In this document: in pieces, positions 53,164-64,000 of the stretch
Numbering within the stretch: position 1 is the stretch's first letter
How the letters are laid out: each line of letters begins with the position of its first letter
DNA from: Petrolisthes cinctipes
Lineage: Eukaryota; Arthropoda; Malacostraca; Decapoda; Porcellanidae
Assembly (NCBI GenBank): GCA_033782935.1
Contig: JAWQEG010000003.1
Location: forward strand, 5,406,501-5,470,500
DNA: 64,000 nucleotides
Reading direction: 5' to 3'
Notes under the pieces: model-generated
Databases searched by the model: none
Told to the model about the DNA's origin: nothing
The model's input: the letters and a program-made list of their open reading frames with translations, nothing else
Translations under genes and position numbers: made by a program

Positions 53164-56100
53164 ATTTTCGGGTGTTTTGGGACTGAATTTGAGATATCGA
53201 TTTTTTGGCACCTAAAATGTCGATTTTTAGCATGTTTTTAGCCTATACTTTGAAAATTTTCTAGCACTGTGTAGGCATGTACAGATTGCTTCTGGGACCC
53301 CAAAATATTGAATTTTCGGGTGTTTTGAGCCTGAATTTGAGATATAAACGGGTACAGAAGATACATGCACATATTGACTTTGGACATCTAAAATATCGAT
53401 TTTCAGCATGTTTTGGGCCTGTATTTTGAAAATACTCTAACACTGAGTAGGCATGTACAGATTGCTTCTGGGACCCCAAAATATTGAATTTTCGGGTGTT
53501 TTGAGCCTGAATTTGAGATATAAACGGGTACTGAAGAAGCATGCACATATCGACTTTTGTGCACCTAAAAGATCGATTTTCAGTATGTTTTGAGCATGTA
53601 TTTTGAAAATACTCTAACACGGAGTAGGTATGTACAGATCGCTTCTGGGACCCCTAAATATCGAATTTTCGGGTGTTTTGGGACTGAATTTGAGATATCG
53701 ACTTTTTGGCACCTAAAAGATCGATTTTTAGCATGTTTTTAGCCTATATTTTGAAAATATTCTAGCACTGTACAGATTGCTTCTGGGACCCCAAAATATT
53801 GAATTTTCGGGTGTTTTGAGCCTGAATTTGAGATATAAACGGGTACAGAAGATACATGCACATATTGACTTTGGGCACCAAAAATATCGATTTTCAGCAT
53901 GTTTTGGGCCTGAATTTTGAAAATACTCTAACACGGAGTAGGCATGTACAGATCGCTTCTGGGACCCCAAAATATCGAATTTTCGGGTGTTTTGAGCCTG
54001 AATTTGAGATATAAACGGGTACTGAAGATGCATGCACATATCGACTTTTGTGCACCTAAAAGATCGATTTTCAGTATGTTTTGAGCATGTATTTTGAAAA
54101 TACTCTAACACGGAGTAGGCATGTACAGATCGCTTCTGGGACCCCTAAATATCGAATTTTCGGGTGTTTTGGGACTGAATTTGAGATATCGACTTTTTGG
54201 CACCTAAAAGATCGATTTTTAGCATGTTTTTAACCTATATTTTGAAAATATTCTAGCACCGTACAGATTGCTTCTGGGACCCCAAAATATTGAATTTTCG
54301 GGTGTTTTGAGCCTGAATTTGAGATATAAACGGGTACAGAAGATACATGCACATATTGACTTTGGGCACCAAAAATATCGATTTTCAGCATGTTTTGGGC
54401 CTGAATTTTGAAAATACTCTAACACGGAATAGGCATGTACAGATCGCTTCTGGGACCCCAAAATATTGAATTTTCGGGTGTTTAAGGCCAGAATTTGAGA
54501 TATAAACGGGTACAGAAGATGCATGCACATATCGACTTTTGGGCACCTAAAAGATCGATTTTCAGTATGTTTTTGGCCTGTATTTTGAAAATACTCTAAC
54601 ACGGAGTAGGCATGTACAGATACCTTCTGGGACCTCTAAATATCGAATTTTCGGGTGTTTTGGGACTGAATTTGAGATATCGATTTTTTGGCACCTAAAA
54701 TGTCGATTTTTAGCATGTTTTTAGCCTATATTTTGAAAATATTCTAGCACTGTGTAGGCATGTACAGTTTGCTTCTGGGACCCCAAAATATTGAATTTTC
54801 GGGTGTTTTGAGCCTGAATTTGAGATATAAACGGGTACAGAAGATACATGCACATATTGACTTTTGTGCACCTAAAAGATCGATTTTCAGTATGTTTTGA
54901 GCATGTATTTTGAAAATACTCTAACACGGAGTAGGCATGTACAGATCGCTTCTGGGACCCCTAAATATCGAATTTTCGGGTGTTTTGGGACTGAATTTGA
55001 GATATCGACTTTTTGGCACCTAAAAGATCGATTTTTAGCATGTTTTTAGCCTATATTTTGAAAATATTCTAGCACTGAGTAGGCATGTACAGATTGCTTC
55101 TGGGACCCCAAAATATTGAATTTTCGGGTGTTTTGAGCCTGAATTTGAGATATAAACGGGTACAGAAGATACATGCACATATTGACTTTGGGCATCTAAA
55201 ATATCGATTTTCAGCATGTTTTGGGCCTGCATTTTGAAAATACTCTAACACTGAGTAGGCATGTACAGATTGCTTCGGGGACCCCAAAATATTGAATTTT
55301 CGGGTGTTTTGAACCTGAATTTGAGATATAAACGGGTACTGAAGATGCATGCACATATCGACTTTTGTGCACCTAAAAGATCGATTTTCAGTATGTTTTG
55401 AGCATGTATTTTGAAAATACTCTACCACGGAGTAGGCATGTACAGATCGCTTCTGGGACCCCTAAATATCGAATTTTCGGGTGTTTGGGACTGAATTTGA
55501 GATATCGACTTTTTGGCACCTAAAAGATCGATTTTTAGCATGTTTTTAGCCTATATTTTGAAAATATTCTAGCACTGTACAGATTGCTTCTGGGACCCCA
55601 AAATATTGAATTTTCGGGTGTTTTGAGCCTGAATTTGAGATATAAACGGGTACAGAAGATACATGCACATATTGACTTTGGGCACCAAAAATATCGATTT
55701 TCAGCATGTTTTGGGCCTGAATTTTGAAAATACTCTAACACGGAGTAGGCATGTACAGATCGCTTCTGGGACCCCAAAATATCGAATTTTTGGGTGTTTA
55801 GGGCCAGAATTTGAGATATAAACGGGTACAGAAGATGCATGCACATATCGACTTTTGTGCACCTAAAAGATCGATTTTCAGTATGTTTTTGGCCTGTATT
55901 TTGAAAATACTCTAACACGGAGTAGGCATGTACAGATACCTTCTGGGACCTCTAAATATCGAATTTTCGGGTGTTTTGGGACTGAATTTGAGATATCGAC
56001 TTTTTGGCACCTAAAAGATCGATTTTTAGCATGTTTGTAGCCTATATTTTGAAAATATTCTAGCACTGTACAGATTGCTTCTGGGACCCCAAAATATTGA

Positions 56101-59100
56101 ATTTTCGGGTGTTTTGAGCCTGAATTTGAGATATAAACGGGTACAGAAGATACATGCACATATTGACTTTGGGCACCAAAAATATCGATTTTCAGCATGT
56201 TTTGGGCCTGAATTTTGAAAATACTCTAACACGGAGTAGGCATGTACAGATCGCTTCTGGGACCCCAAAATATCGAATTTTCGGGTGTTTTGAGCCTGAA
56301 TTTGAGATATAAACGGGTACTGATGATGCATGCACATATCGACTTTTGTGCACCTAAAAGATCGATTTTCAGTATGTTTTGAGCATGTATTTTGAAAATA
56401 CTCTAACACGGAGTAGGCATGTACAGATCGCTTCTGGGACCCCTAAATATCGAATTTTCGGGTGTTTTGGGACTGAATTTGAGATATCGACTTTTTGGCA
56501 CCTAAAAGATCGATTTTTAGCATGTTTTTAGCCTATATTTTGAAAATAGTCTAGCACTGTACAGATTGCTTCTGGGACCCCAAAATATTGAATTTTCGGG
56601 TGTTTTGAGCCTGAATTTGAGATATAAACGGGTACAGAAGATACATGCACATATTGACTTAGGGCACCAAAAATATCGATTTTCAGCATGTTTTGGGCCT
56701 GAATTTTGAAAATACTCTAACACGGAGTAGGCATGTACAGATCGCTTCTGGGACCCCAAAATATCGAATTTTCGGGTGTTTTGAGCCTGAATATGAGATA
56801 TAAACGGGTACTGAAGATGCATGCACATATCGACTTTTGTGCACCTAAAAGATCGATTTTCAGTATGTTTTGAGCATGTATTTTGAAAATACTCTAACAC
56901 GGAGTAGGCATGTACAGAACGCTTCTGGGACCCCTAAATATCGAATTTTCGGGTGTTTTGGGACTGAATTTGAGATATTGACTTTTTGGCACCTAAAAGA
57001 TCGATTTTTAGCATGTTTTTAGCCTATATTTTGAAAATATTCTAGCACTGTACAGATTGCTTCCGGGACCCCAAAATATTGAATTTTCGGGTGTTTTGAG
57101 CCTGAATTTGAGATATAAACGGGTACAGAAGATACATGCACATATTGACTTTGGGCACCAAAAATATCGATTTTCAGCATGTTTTGGGCCTGAATTTTGA
57201 AAATACTCTAACACGGAGTAGGCATGTACAGATCGCTTCTGGGACCCCAAAATATCGAATTTTCGGGTGTTTAGGGCCAGAATTTGAGATATAAACGGGT
57301 ACAGAAGATACATGCACATATCGACTTTTGGGCACCTAAAAGATCGATTTTCAGTATGTTTTTGGCCTGTATTTTGAAAATACTCTAACACGGAGTAGGC
57401 ATGTACAGATACCTTCTGGGACCTCTAAATATCGAATTTTCGGGTGTTTTGGTACTGAATTTGAGATATCGACTTTTTGGCACCTAAAAGATCGATTTTT
57501 AGCATGTTTTTAGCCTATAAATTTTGAAAATATTCTAGCACTGTACAGATTGCTTCTGGGACCCCAAAATATTGAATTTTCGGGTGTTTTGAGCCTGAAT
57601 TTGAGATATAAACGGGTACAGAACATACATGCACATATTGACTTTGGGCACCAAAAATATCGATTTTCAGCATGTTTTGGGCCTGAATTTTGAAAATACT
57701 CTAACACGGAGTAGGCATGTACAGATCGCTTCTGGGACCCCAAAATATCGAATTTTCGGGTGTTTTGAGCCTGAATTTGAGATATAAACGGGTACTGAAG
57801 ATGCATGCACATATCGACTTTTGTGCACCTAAAAGATCGATTTTCAGTATGTTTTGAGCATGTATTTTGAAAATACTCTAACACGGAGTAGGCATGTACA
57901 GATCGCTTCTGGGACCCCTAAATATCGAATTTTCGGGTGTTTTGGGACTGAATTTGAGATATCGACTTTTTGGCACCTAAAAGATCGATTTTTAGCATGT
58001 TTTTAGCCTATATTTTGAAAATATTCTAGCACTGTACAGATTGCTTCTGGGACCCCAAAATATTGAATTTTCGGGTGTTTTGAGCCTGAATTTGAGATAT
58101 AAACGGGTACAGAAGATACATGCACATATTGACTTTGGGCACCAAAAATATCGATTTTCAGCATGTTTTGGGCCTGAATTTTGAAAATACTCTAACACGG
58201 AGTAGGCATCTACAGATCGCTTCTGGGACCCCAAAATATCGAATTTTTGGTGTTTAGGGCCAGAATTTGAGATATAAACGGGTACAGAAGATGCATGCAC
58301 ATATCGACTTTTGGGCACCTAAAAGATCGATTTTCAGTATGTTTTTGGCCTGTATTTTGAAAATACTCTAACACGGAGTAGGCATGTACAGATACCTTCT
58401 GGGACCTCTAAATATCGAATTTTTGGGTGTTTTGGGACTGAATTTGAGATATCGACTTTTTGGCACCTAAAAGATCGATTTTTAGCATGTTTTTAGCCTA
58501 TATTTAGAAAATATTATAGCACTGTACAGATTGCTTCTGGGACCCCAAAATATTGAATTTTCGGGTGTTTTGAGCCTGAATTTGAGATATAAACGGGTAC
58601 AGAAGATACATGCACATATTGACTTTGGGCACCAAAAATATCGATTTTCAGCATGTTTTGGGCCTGAATTTTGAAAATACTCTAACACGGAGTAGGCATG
58701 TACAGATCGCTTCTGGGACCCCAAAATATCGAATTTTCGGGTGTTTTGAGCCTGAATTTGAGATATAAACGGGTACTGAAGATGCATGCACATATCGACT
58801 TTTGTGCACCTAAAAGATCGATTTTCAGTATGTTTTGAGCATGTATTTTGAAAATACTCTAACACGGAGTAGGTATGTACAGATCGCTTCTGGGACCCCT
58901 AAATATCGAATTTTCGGGTGTTTTGGGACTGAATTTGAGATATCGACTTTTTGGCACCTAAAAGATCGATTTTTAGCATGTTTTTAGCCTATATTTTGAA
59001 AATATTCTAGCACTGTACAGATTGCTTCTGGGACCCCAAAATATTGAATTTTCGGGTGTTTTGAGCCTGAATTTGAGATATAAACGGGTACAGAAGATAC

Positions 59101-59400
59101 ATGCACATATTGACTTTGGGCACCAAAAATATCGATTTTCAGCATGTTTTGGGCCTGAATTTTGAAAATACTCTAACACGGAGTAGGCATGTACAGATCG
59201 CTTCTGGGACCCCAAAATATCGAATTTTCGGGTGTTTAGGGCCAGAATTTGAGATATAAACGGGTACAGAAGATGCATGCACATATCGACTTTTGGGCAC
59301 CTAAAAGATTGATTTTCAGTATGTTTTTGGCCTGTATTTTGAAAATACTCTAACACGGAGTAGGCATGTACAGATACCTTCTGGGACCTCTAAATATCGA
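53164..59400 (+). repeat. 6237-bp super-HOR, copy 2 (13 units)
   Basis: Unit starts are 53164, 53665, 54156, 54647 (325), 54972, 55473 (490), 55963, 56454, 56945, 57436 (493), 57929 (490), 58419 and 58910. I noticed roughly a dozen substitutions against copy 1, including cggaatagg near 54426, tttaaggcc near 54484, acttagggc at 56661 and gaatatgag near 56793. Confidence 0.9.
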
Positions 59401-60392
59401 ATTTTCGGGTGTTTTGGGACTGAATTTGAGATATCGATTTTTTGGCACCTAAAATGTCGATTTTTAGCATGTTTTTAGCCTATACTTTGAAAATTTTCTA
59501 GCACTGTGTAGGCATGTACAGATTGCTTCTGGGACCCCAAAATATTGAATTTTCGGGTGTTTTGAGCCTGAATTTGAGATATAAACGGGTACAGAAGATA
59601 CATGCACATATTGACTTTGGACATCTAAAATATCGATTTTCAGCATGTTTTGGGCCTGTATTTTGAAAATACTCTAACACTGAGTAGGCATGTACAGATT
59701 GCTTCTGGGACCCCAAAATATTGAATTTTCGGGTGTTTTGAGCCTGAATTTGAGATATAAACGGGTACTGAAGAAGCATGCACATATCGACTTTTGTGCA
59801 CCTAAAAGATCGATTTTCAGTATGTTTTGAGCATGTATTTTGAAAATACTCTAACACGGAGTAGGTATGTACAGATCGCTTCTGGGACCCCTAAATATCG
59901 AATTTTCGGGTGTTTTGGGACTGAATTTGAGATATCGACTTTTTGGCACCTAAAAGATCGATTTTTAGCATGTTTTTAGCCTATATTTTGAAAATATTCT
60001 AGCACTGTACAGATTGCTTCTGGGACCCCAAAATATTGAATTTTCGGGTGTTTTGAGCCTGAATTTGAGATATAAACGGGTACAGAAGATACATGCACAT
60101 ATTGACTTTGGGCATCTAAAATATCGATTTTCAGCATGTTTTGGGCCTGCATTTTGAAAATACTCTAACACTGAGTAGGCATGTACAGATTGCTTCGGGG
60201 ACCCCAAAATATTGAATTTTCGGGTGTTTTGAACCTGAATTTGAGATATAAACGGGTACTGAAGATGCATGCACATATCGACTTTTGTGCACCTAAAAGA
60301 TCGATTTTCAGTATGTTTTGAGCATGTATTTTGAAAATACTCTACCACGGAGTAGGCATGTACAGATCGCTTCTGGGACCCCTAAATATCGA
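57929..60392 (+). repeat. 2463-bp tandem duplication, first copy
   Basis: Units at 57929, 58419, 58910, 59401 and 59902 recur at 60393, 60882, 61373, 61864 and 62365. The offset is 2463 (2464 at the first start, because the A of the second copy is one base short). Confidence 0.87.
59902..60392 (+). repeat. Deletion-junction trimer (491 bp)
   Basis: The A monomer has the short form cactgtacag expected of the unit at 53665. The B and C carry gggcatct, cctgcatttt, ttcgggg, gaacctg and ctaccacgg of the unit at 54972. Relative to the 6237-bp copy this removes 1317 bp, with the exchange between about 60010 and 60114. The unit at 62365 is a copy. Confidence 0.84.
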
Positions 60393-60881
60393 ATTTTCGG
60401 GTGTTTGGGACTGAATTTGAGATATCGACTTTTTGGCACCTAAAAGATCGATTTTTAGCATGTTTTTAGCCTATATTTTGAAAATATTCTAGCACTGTAC
60501 AGATTGCTTCTGGGACCCCAAAATATTGAATTTTCGGGTGTTTTGAGCCTGAATTTGAGATATAAACGGGTACAGAAGATACATGCACATATTGACTTTG
60601 GGCACCAAAAATATCGATTTTCAGCATGTTTTGGGCCTGAATTTTGAAAATACTCTAACACGGAGTAGGCATCTACAGATCGCTTCTGGGACCCCAAAAT
60701 ATCGAATTTTTGGTGTTTAGGGCCAGAATTTGAGATATAAACGGGTACAGAAGATGCATGCACATATCGACTTTTGGGCACCTAAAAGATCGATTTTCAG
60801 TATGTTTTTGGCCTGTATTTTGAAAATACTCTAACACGGAGTAGGCATGTACAGATACCTTCTGGGACCTCTAAATATCGA
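60393..60881 (+). repeat. Duplication-junction trimer (489 bp)
   Basis: The A monomer has gtgtttgggactg (one base short) as at 55473, and the rest has gcatctacag and tttttggtgttt as at 57929. The switch lies between about 60412 and 60671, where the two parents look identical. Confidence 0.85.
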
Positions 60882-62855
60882 ATTTTTGGGTGTTTTGGGA
60901 CTGAATTTGAGATATCGACTTTTTGGCACCTAAAAGATCGATTTTTAGCATGTTTTTAGCCTATATTTAGAAAATATTATAGCACTGTACAGATTGCTTC
61001 TGGGGCCCCAAAATATTGAATTTTCGGGTGTTTTGAGCCTGAATTTGAGATATAAACGGGTACAGAAGATACATGCACATATTGACTTTGGGCACCAAAA
61101 ATATCGATTTTCAGCATGTTTTGGGCCTGAATTTTGAAAATACTCTAACACGGAGTAGGCATGTACAGATCGCTTCTGGGACCCCAAAATATCGAATTTT
61201 CGGGTGTTTTGAGCCTGAATTTGAGATATAAACGGGTACTGAAGATGCATGCACATATCGACTTTTGTGCACCTAAAAGATCGATTTTCAGTATGTTTTG
61301 AGCATGTATTTTGAAAATACTCTAACACGGAGTAGGTATGTACAGATCGCTTCTGGGACCCCTAAATATCGAATTTTCGGGTGTTTTGGGACTGAATTTG
61401 AGATATCGACTTTTTGGCACCTAAAAGATCGATTTTTAGCATGTTTTTAGCCTATATTTTGAAAATATTCTAGCACTGTACAGATTGCTTCTGGGACCCC
61501 AAAATATTGAATTTTCGGGTGTTTTGAGCCTGAATTTGAGATATAAACGGGTACAGAAGATACATGCACATATTGACTTTGGGCACCAAAAATATCGATT
61601 TTCAGCATGTTTTGGGCCTGAATTTTGAAAATACTCTAACACGGAGTAGGCATGTACAGATCGCTTCTGGGACCCCAAAATATCGAATTTTCGGGTGTTT
61701 AGGGCCAGAATTTGAGATATAAACGGGTACAGAAGATGCATGCACATATCGACTTTTGGGCACCTAAAAGATTGATTTTCAGTATGTTTTTGGCCTGTAT
61801 TTTGAAAATACTCTAACACGGAGTAGGCATGTACAGATACCTTCTGGGACCTCTAAATATCGAATTTTCGGGTGTTTTGGGACTGAATTTGAGATATCGA
61901 TTTTTTGGCACCTAAAATGTCGATTTTTAGCATGTTTTTAGCCTATACTTTGAAAATTTTCTAGCACTGTGTAGGCATGTACAGATTGCTTCTGGGACCC
62001 CAAAATATTGAATTTTCGGGTGTTTTGAGCCTGAATTTGAGATATAAACGGGTACAGAAGATACATGCACATATTGACTTTGGACATCTAAAATATCGAT
62101 TTTCAGCATGTTTTGGGCCTGTATTTTGAAAATACTCTAACACTGAGTAGGCATGTACGGATTGCTTCTGGGACCCCAAAATATTGAATTTTCGGGTGTT
62201 TTGAGCCTGAATTTGAGATATAAACGGGTACTGAAGAAGCATGCACATATCGACTTTTGTGCACCTAAAAGATCGATTTTCAGTATGTTTTGAGCATGTA
62301 TTTTGAAAATACTCTAACACGGAGTAGGTATGTACAGATCGCTTCTGGGACCCCTAAATATCGAATTTTCGGGTGTTTTGGGACTGAATTTGAGATATCG
62401 ACTTTTTGGCACCTAAAAGATCGATTTTTAGCATGTTTTTAGCCTATATTTTGAAAATATTCTAGCACTGTACAGATTGCTTCTGGGACCCCAAAATATT
62501 GAATTTTCGGGTGTTTTGAGCCTGAATTTGAGATATAAACGGGTACAGAAGATACATGCACATATTGACTTTGGGCATCTAAAATATCGATTTTCAGCAT
62601 GTTTTGGGCCTGCATTTTGAAAATACTCTAACACTGAGTAGGCATGTACAGATTGCTTCGGGGACCCCAAAATATTGAATTTTCGGGTGTTTTGAACCTG
62701 AATTTGAGATATAAACGGGTACTGAAGATGCATGCACATATCGACTTTTGTGCACCTAAAAGATCGATTTTCAGTATGTTTTGAGCATGTATTTTGAAAA
62801 TACTCTACCACGGAGTAGGCATGTACAGATCGCTTCTGGGACCCCTAAATATCGA
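60393..62855 (+). repeat. 2463-bp tandem duplication, second copy
   Basis: Only two substitutions against the first copy were noticed, ggggcccc near 61005 and gtacgg at 62159. After this copy the array resumes with the unit at 62856, which continues like 55473. Confidence 0.87.
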
Positions 62856-64000
62856 ATTTTCGGGTGTTTGGGACTGAATTTGAGATATCGACTTTTTGGC
62901 ACCTAAAAGATCGATTTTTAGCATGTTTTTAGCCTATATTTTGAAAATATTCTAGCACTGTACAGATTGCTTCTGGGACCCCAAAATATTGAATTTTCGG
63001 GTGTTTTGAGCCTGAATTTGAGATATAAACGGGTACAGAAGATACATGCACATATTGACTTTGGGCACCAAAAATATCGATTTTCAGCATGTTTTGGGCC
63101 TGAATTTTGAAAATACTCTAACACGGAGTAGGCATGTACAGATCGCTTCTGGGACCCCAAAATATCGAATTTTTGGGTGTTTAGGGCCAGAATTTGAGAT
63201 ATAAACGGGTACAGAAGATGCATGCACATATCGACTTTTGTGCACCTAAAAGATCGATTTTCAGTATGTTTTTGGCCTGTATTTTGAAAATACTCTAACA
63301 CGGAGTAGGCATGTACAGATACCTTCTGGGACCTCTAAATATCGAATTTTCGGGTGTTTTGGGACTGAATTTGAGATATCGACTTTTTGGCACCTAAAAG
63401 ATCGATTTTTAGCATGTTTGTAGCCTATATTTTGAAAATATTCTAGCACTGTACAGATTGCTTCTGGGACCCCAAAATATTGAATTTTCGGGTGTTTTGA
63501 GCCTGAATTTGAGATATAAACGGGTACAGAAGATACATGCACATATTGACTTTGGGCACCAAAAATATCGATTTTCAGCATGTTTTGGGCCTGAATTTTG
63601 AAAATACTCTAACACGGAGTAGGCATGTACAGATCGCTTCTGGGACCCCAAAATATCGAATTTTCGGGTGTTTTGAGCCTGAATTTGAGATATAAACGGG
63701 TACTGATGATGCATGCACATATCGACTTTTGTGCACCTAAAAGATCGATTTTCAGTATGTTTTGAGCATGTATTTTGAAAATACTCTAACACGGAGTAGG
63801 CATGTACAGATCGCTTCTGGGACCCCTAAATATCGAATTTTCGGGTGTTTTGGGACTGAATTTGAGATATCGACTTTTTGGCACCTAAAAGATCGATTTT
63901 TAGCATGTTTTTAGCCTATATTTTGAAAATATTCTAGCACTGTACAGATTGCTTCCAGGACCCCAAAATATTGAATTTTCGGGTGTTTTGAGCCTGAATT
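62856..64000 (+). repeat. Terminal units, continuation of the 6237-bp family
   Basis: The units at 62856 (490) and 63346 (491) match 55473 and 55963 at offset 7383. The last unit starts at 63837 with a complete A (63837-63974), and 26 bp of B are cut by the window end. ttccaggacc near 63957 is a private variant. Confidence 0.85.

Larger units (their letters stand above)
1..64000 (+). repeat. Higher-order satellite DNA array spanning the window
   Basis: The phrase attttcgggtgttt recurs about every 138-177 bp from base 1 to the last line, always in the same orientation, with no unrelated sequence between copies. Monomers are grouped as A-B-C trimers of 491 or 501 bp, with dimer (325 bp) and tetramer (667-678 bp) exceptions. 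Same-class copies differ by only a few substitutions per unit, while A, B and C differ clearly from one another, which is the signature of HOR homogenisation. Both ends are cut inside the array, so its full size is unknown. Centromeric or pericentromeric location is inferred from monomer size and organisation, not shown by the sequence. The family was not recognised. Confidence 0.97.

Noticed and set aside
64..63792. Dozens of minus-strand open reading frames of 60-182 codons with similar peptides (recurring MLEYFQN and SGSKHPK segments).
   Set aside because: They repeat with the satellite unit, overlap in different frames, and start and stop at the same monomer positions. They change length exactly when a 177-bp (in-frame) monomer is added, and the 176-bp B breaks them. 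No codon-level conservation, promoter or splice context is visible. They are by-products of the repeat.
1..64000. CRISPR array, because of regular repetition.
   Set aside because: There are no short identical repeats separated by unique spacers. The whole period is repeated, and periods are 138-177 bp.
1..64000. CENP-B box in the monomer (ttcg followed by a cggg core).
   Set aside because: ttcgggtg occurs in every monomer, but the spaced pattern TTCG, four bases, A, two bases, CGGG does not fit on either strand in the monomers I checked.
1..64000. Ribosomal intergenic spacer or subtelomeric repeat as an alternative identity.
   Set aside because: No rRNA-like sequence, no telomere-like short motif and no unique flank were seen in 64 kb. 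This does not exclude a subtelomeric location of the array.
1..64000. Inverted segments or inserted retrotransposons within the array.
   Set aside because: Unit starts follow one another without gaps and in one orientation. Every length change is accounted for by small indels or whole monomers.
1..64000. Assigning the array to a known plant satellite such as the Arabidopsis 178-bp repeat or grass CentO/CentC.
   Set aside because: Monomer lengths are broadly similar, but I see no convincing shared motif from memory, so no family or species is claimed.

Overview
The whole window is one uninterrupted tandem satellite array. Every base from 1 to 64000 lies in the same head-to-tail repeat family, in one orientation. 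I found no gene, RNA gene, transposon, telomere motif or other unique sequence. A homogeneous array tens of kilobases long, with monomers near 177 bp (nucleosome-sized) and multi-level higher-order repeats (HORs), points to a eukaryotic centromeric or pericentromeric satellite from a long-read assembly. I do not recognise the family and cannot name the organism; the full-length monomer is about 39% GC.

Architecture. The basic unit is a trimer A-B-C, typically 138 + 176 + 177 = 491 bp. B and C are full-length monomers, each made of two diverged halves of about 88 bp. A is a C/B-like monomer that lost 29 bp in its first half and, in its short form, another 10 bp in its second half. Where A keeps the 10 bp it is 148 bp and the trimer is 501 bp. 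C comes in two forms, C1 and C2. By hand I delimit about 135 units: about 110 trimers, twenty 325-bp A-C dimers, one 315-bp dimer and four tetramers, or about 390 monomers.

Layout. (1) 1-21737 holds mosaic HORs. The stretches 1-4109 and 12845-16953 match at offset 12844. 4110-8402 and 17445-21737 match at offset 13335. A 2634-bp six-unit block occurs three times (983, 10211, 13827). (2) About 15.9-27.8 kb is a 6083-bp tandem duplication with a visible junction near 21930. (3) 27821-42148 is two copies of a super-HOR with a period of about 7.6 kb; the second copy contains junction units. (4) 42149-46425 is a transition where left-hand diagnostic variants stop. (5) 46927 onward is a 13-unit, 6237-bp super-HOR in two nearly identical copies. 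It is followed by shortened derivatives, including a 2463-bp tandem duplication, up to the window end.

The content of interest is the record of unequal crossing-over, out-of-register recombination, conversion-like mosaics and microhomology deletions. Many minus-strand open frames of 60-182 codons exist, but they follow from the repeat sequence and I do not annotate them as genes. Unit and variant assignments were made by eye; a computed self-alignment should confirm exact counts.
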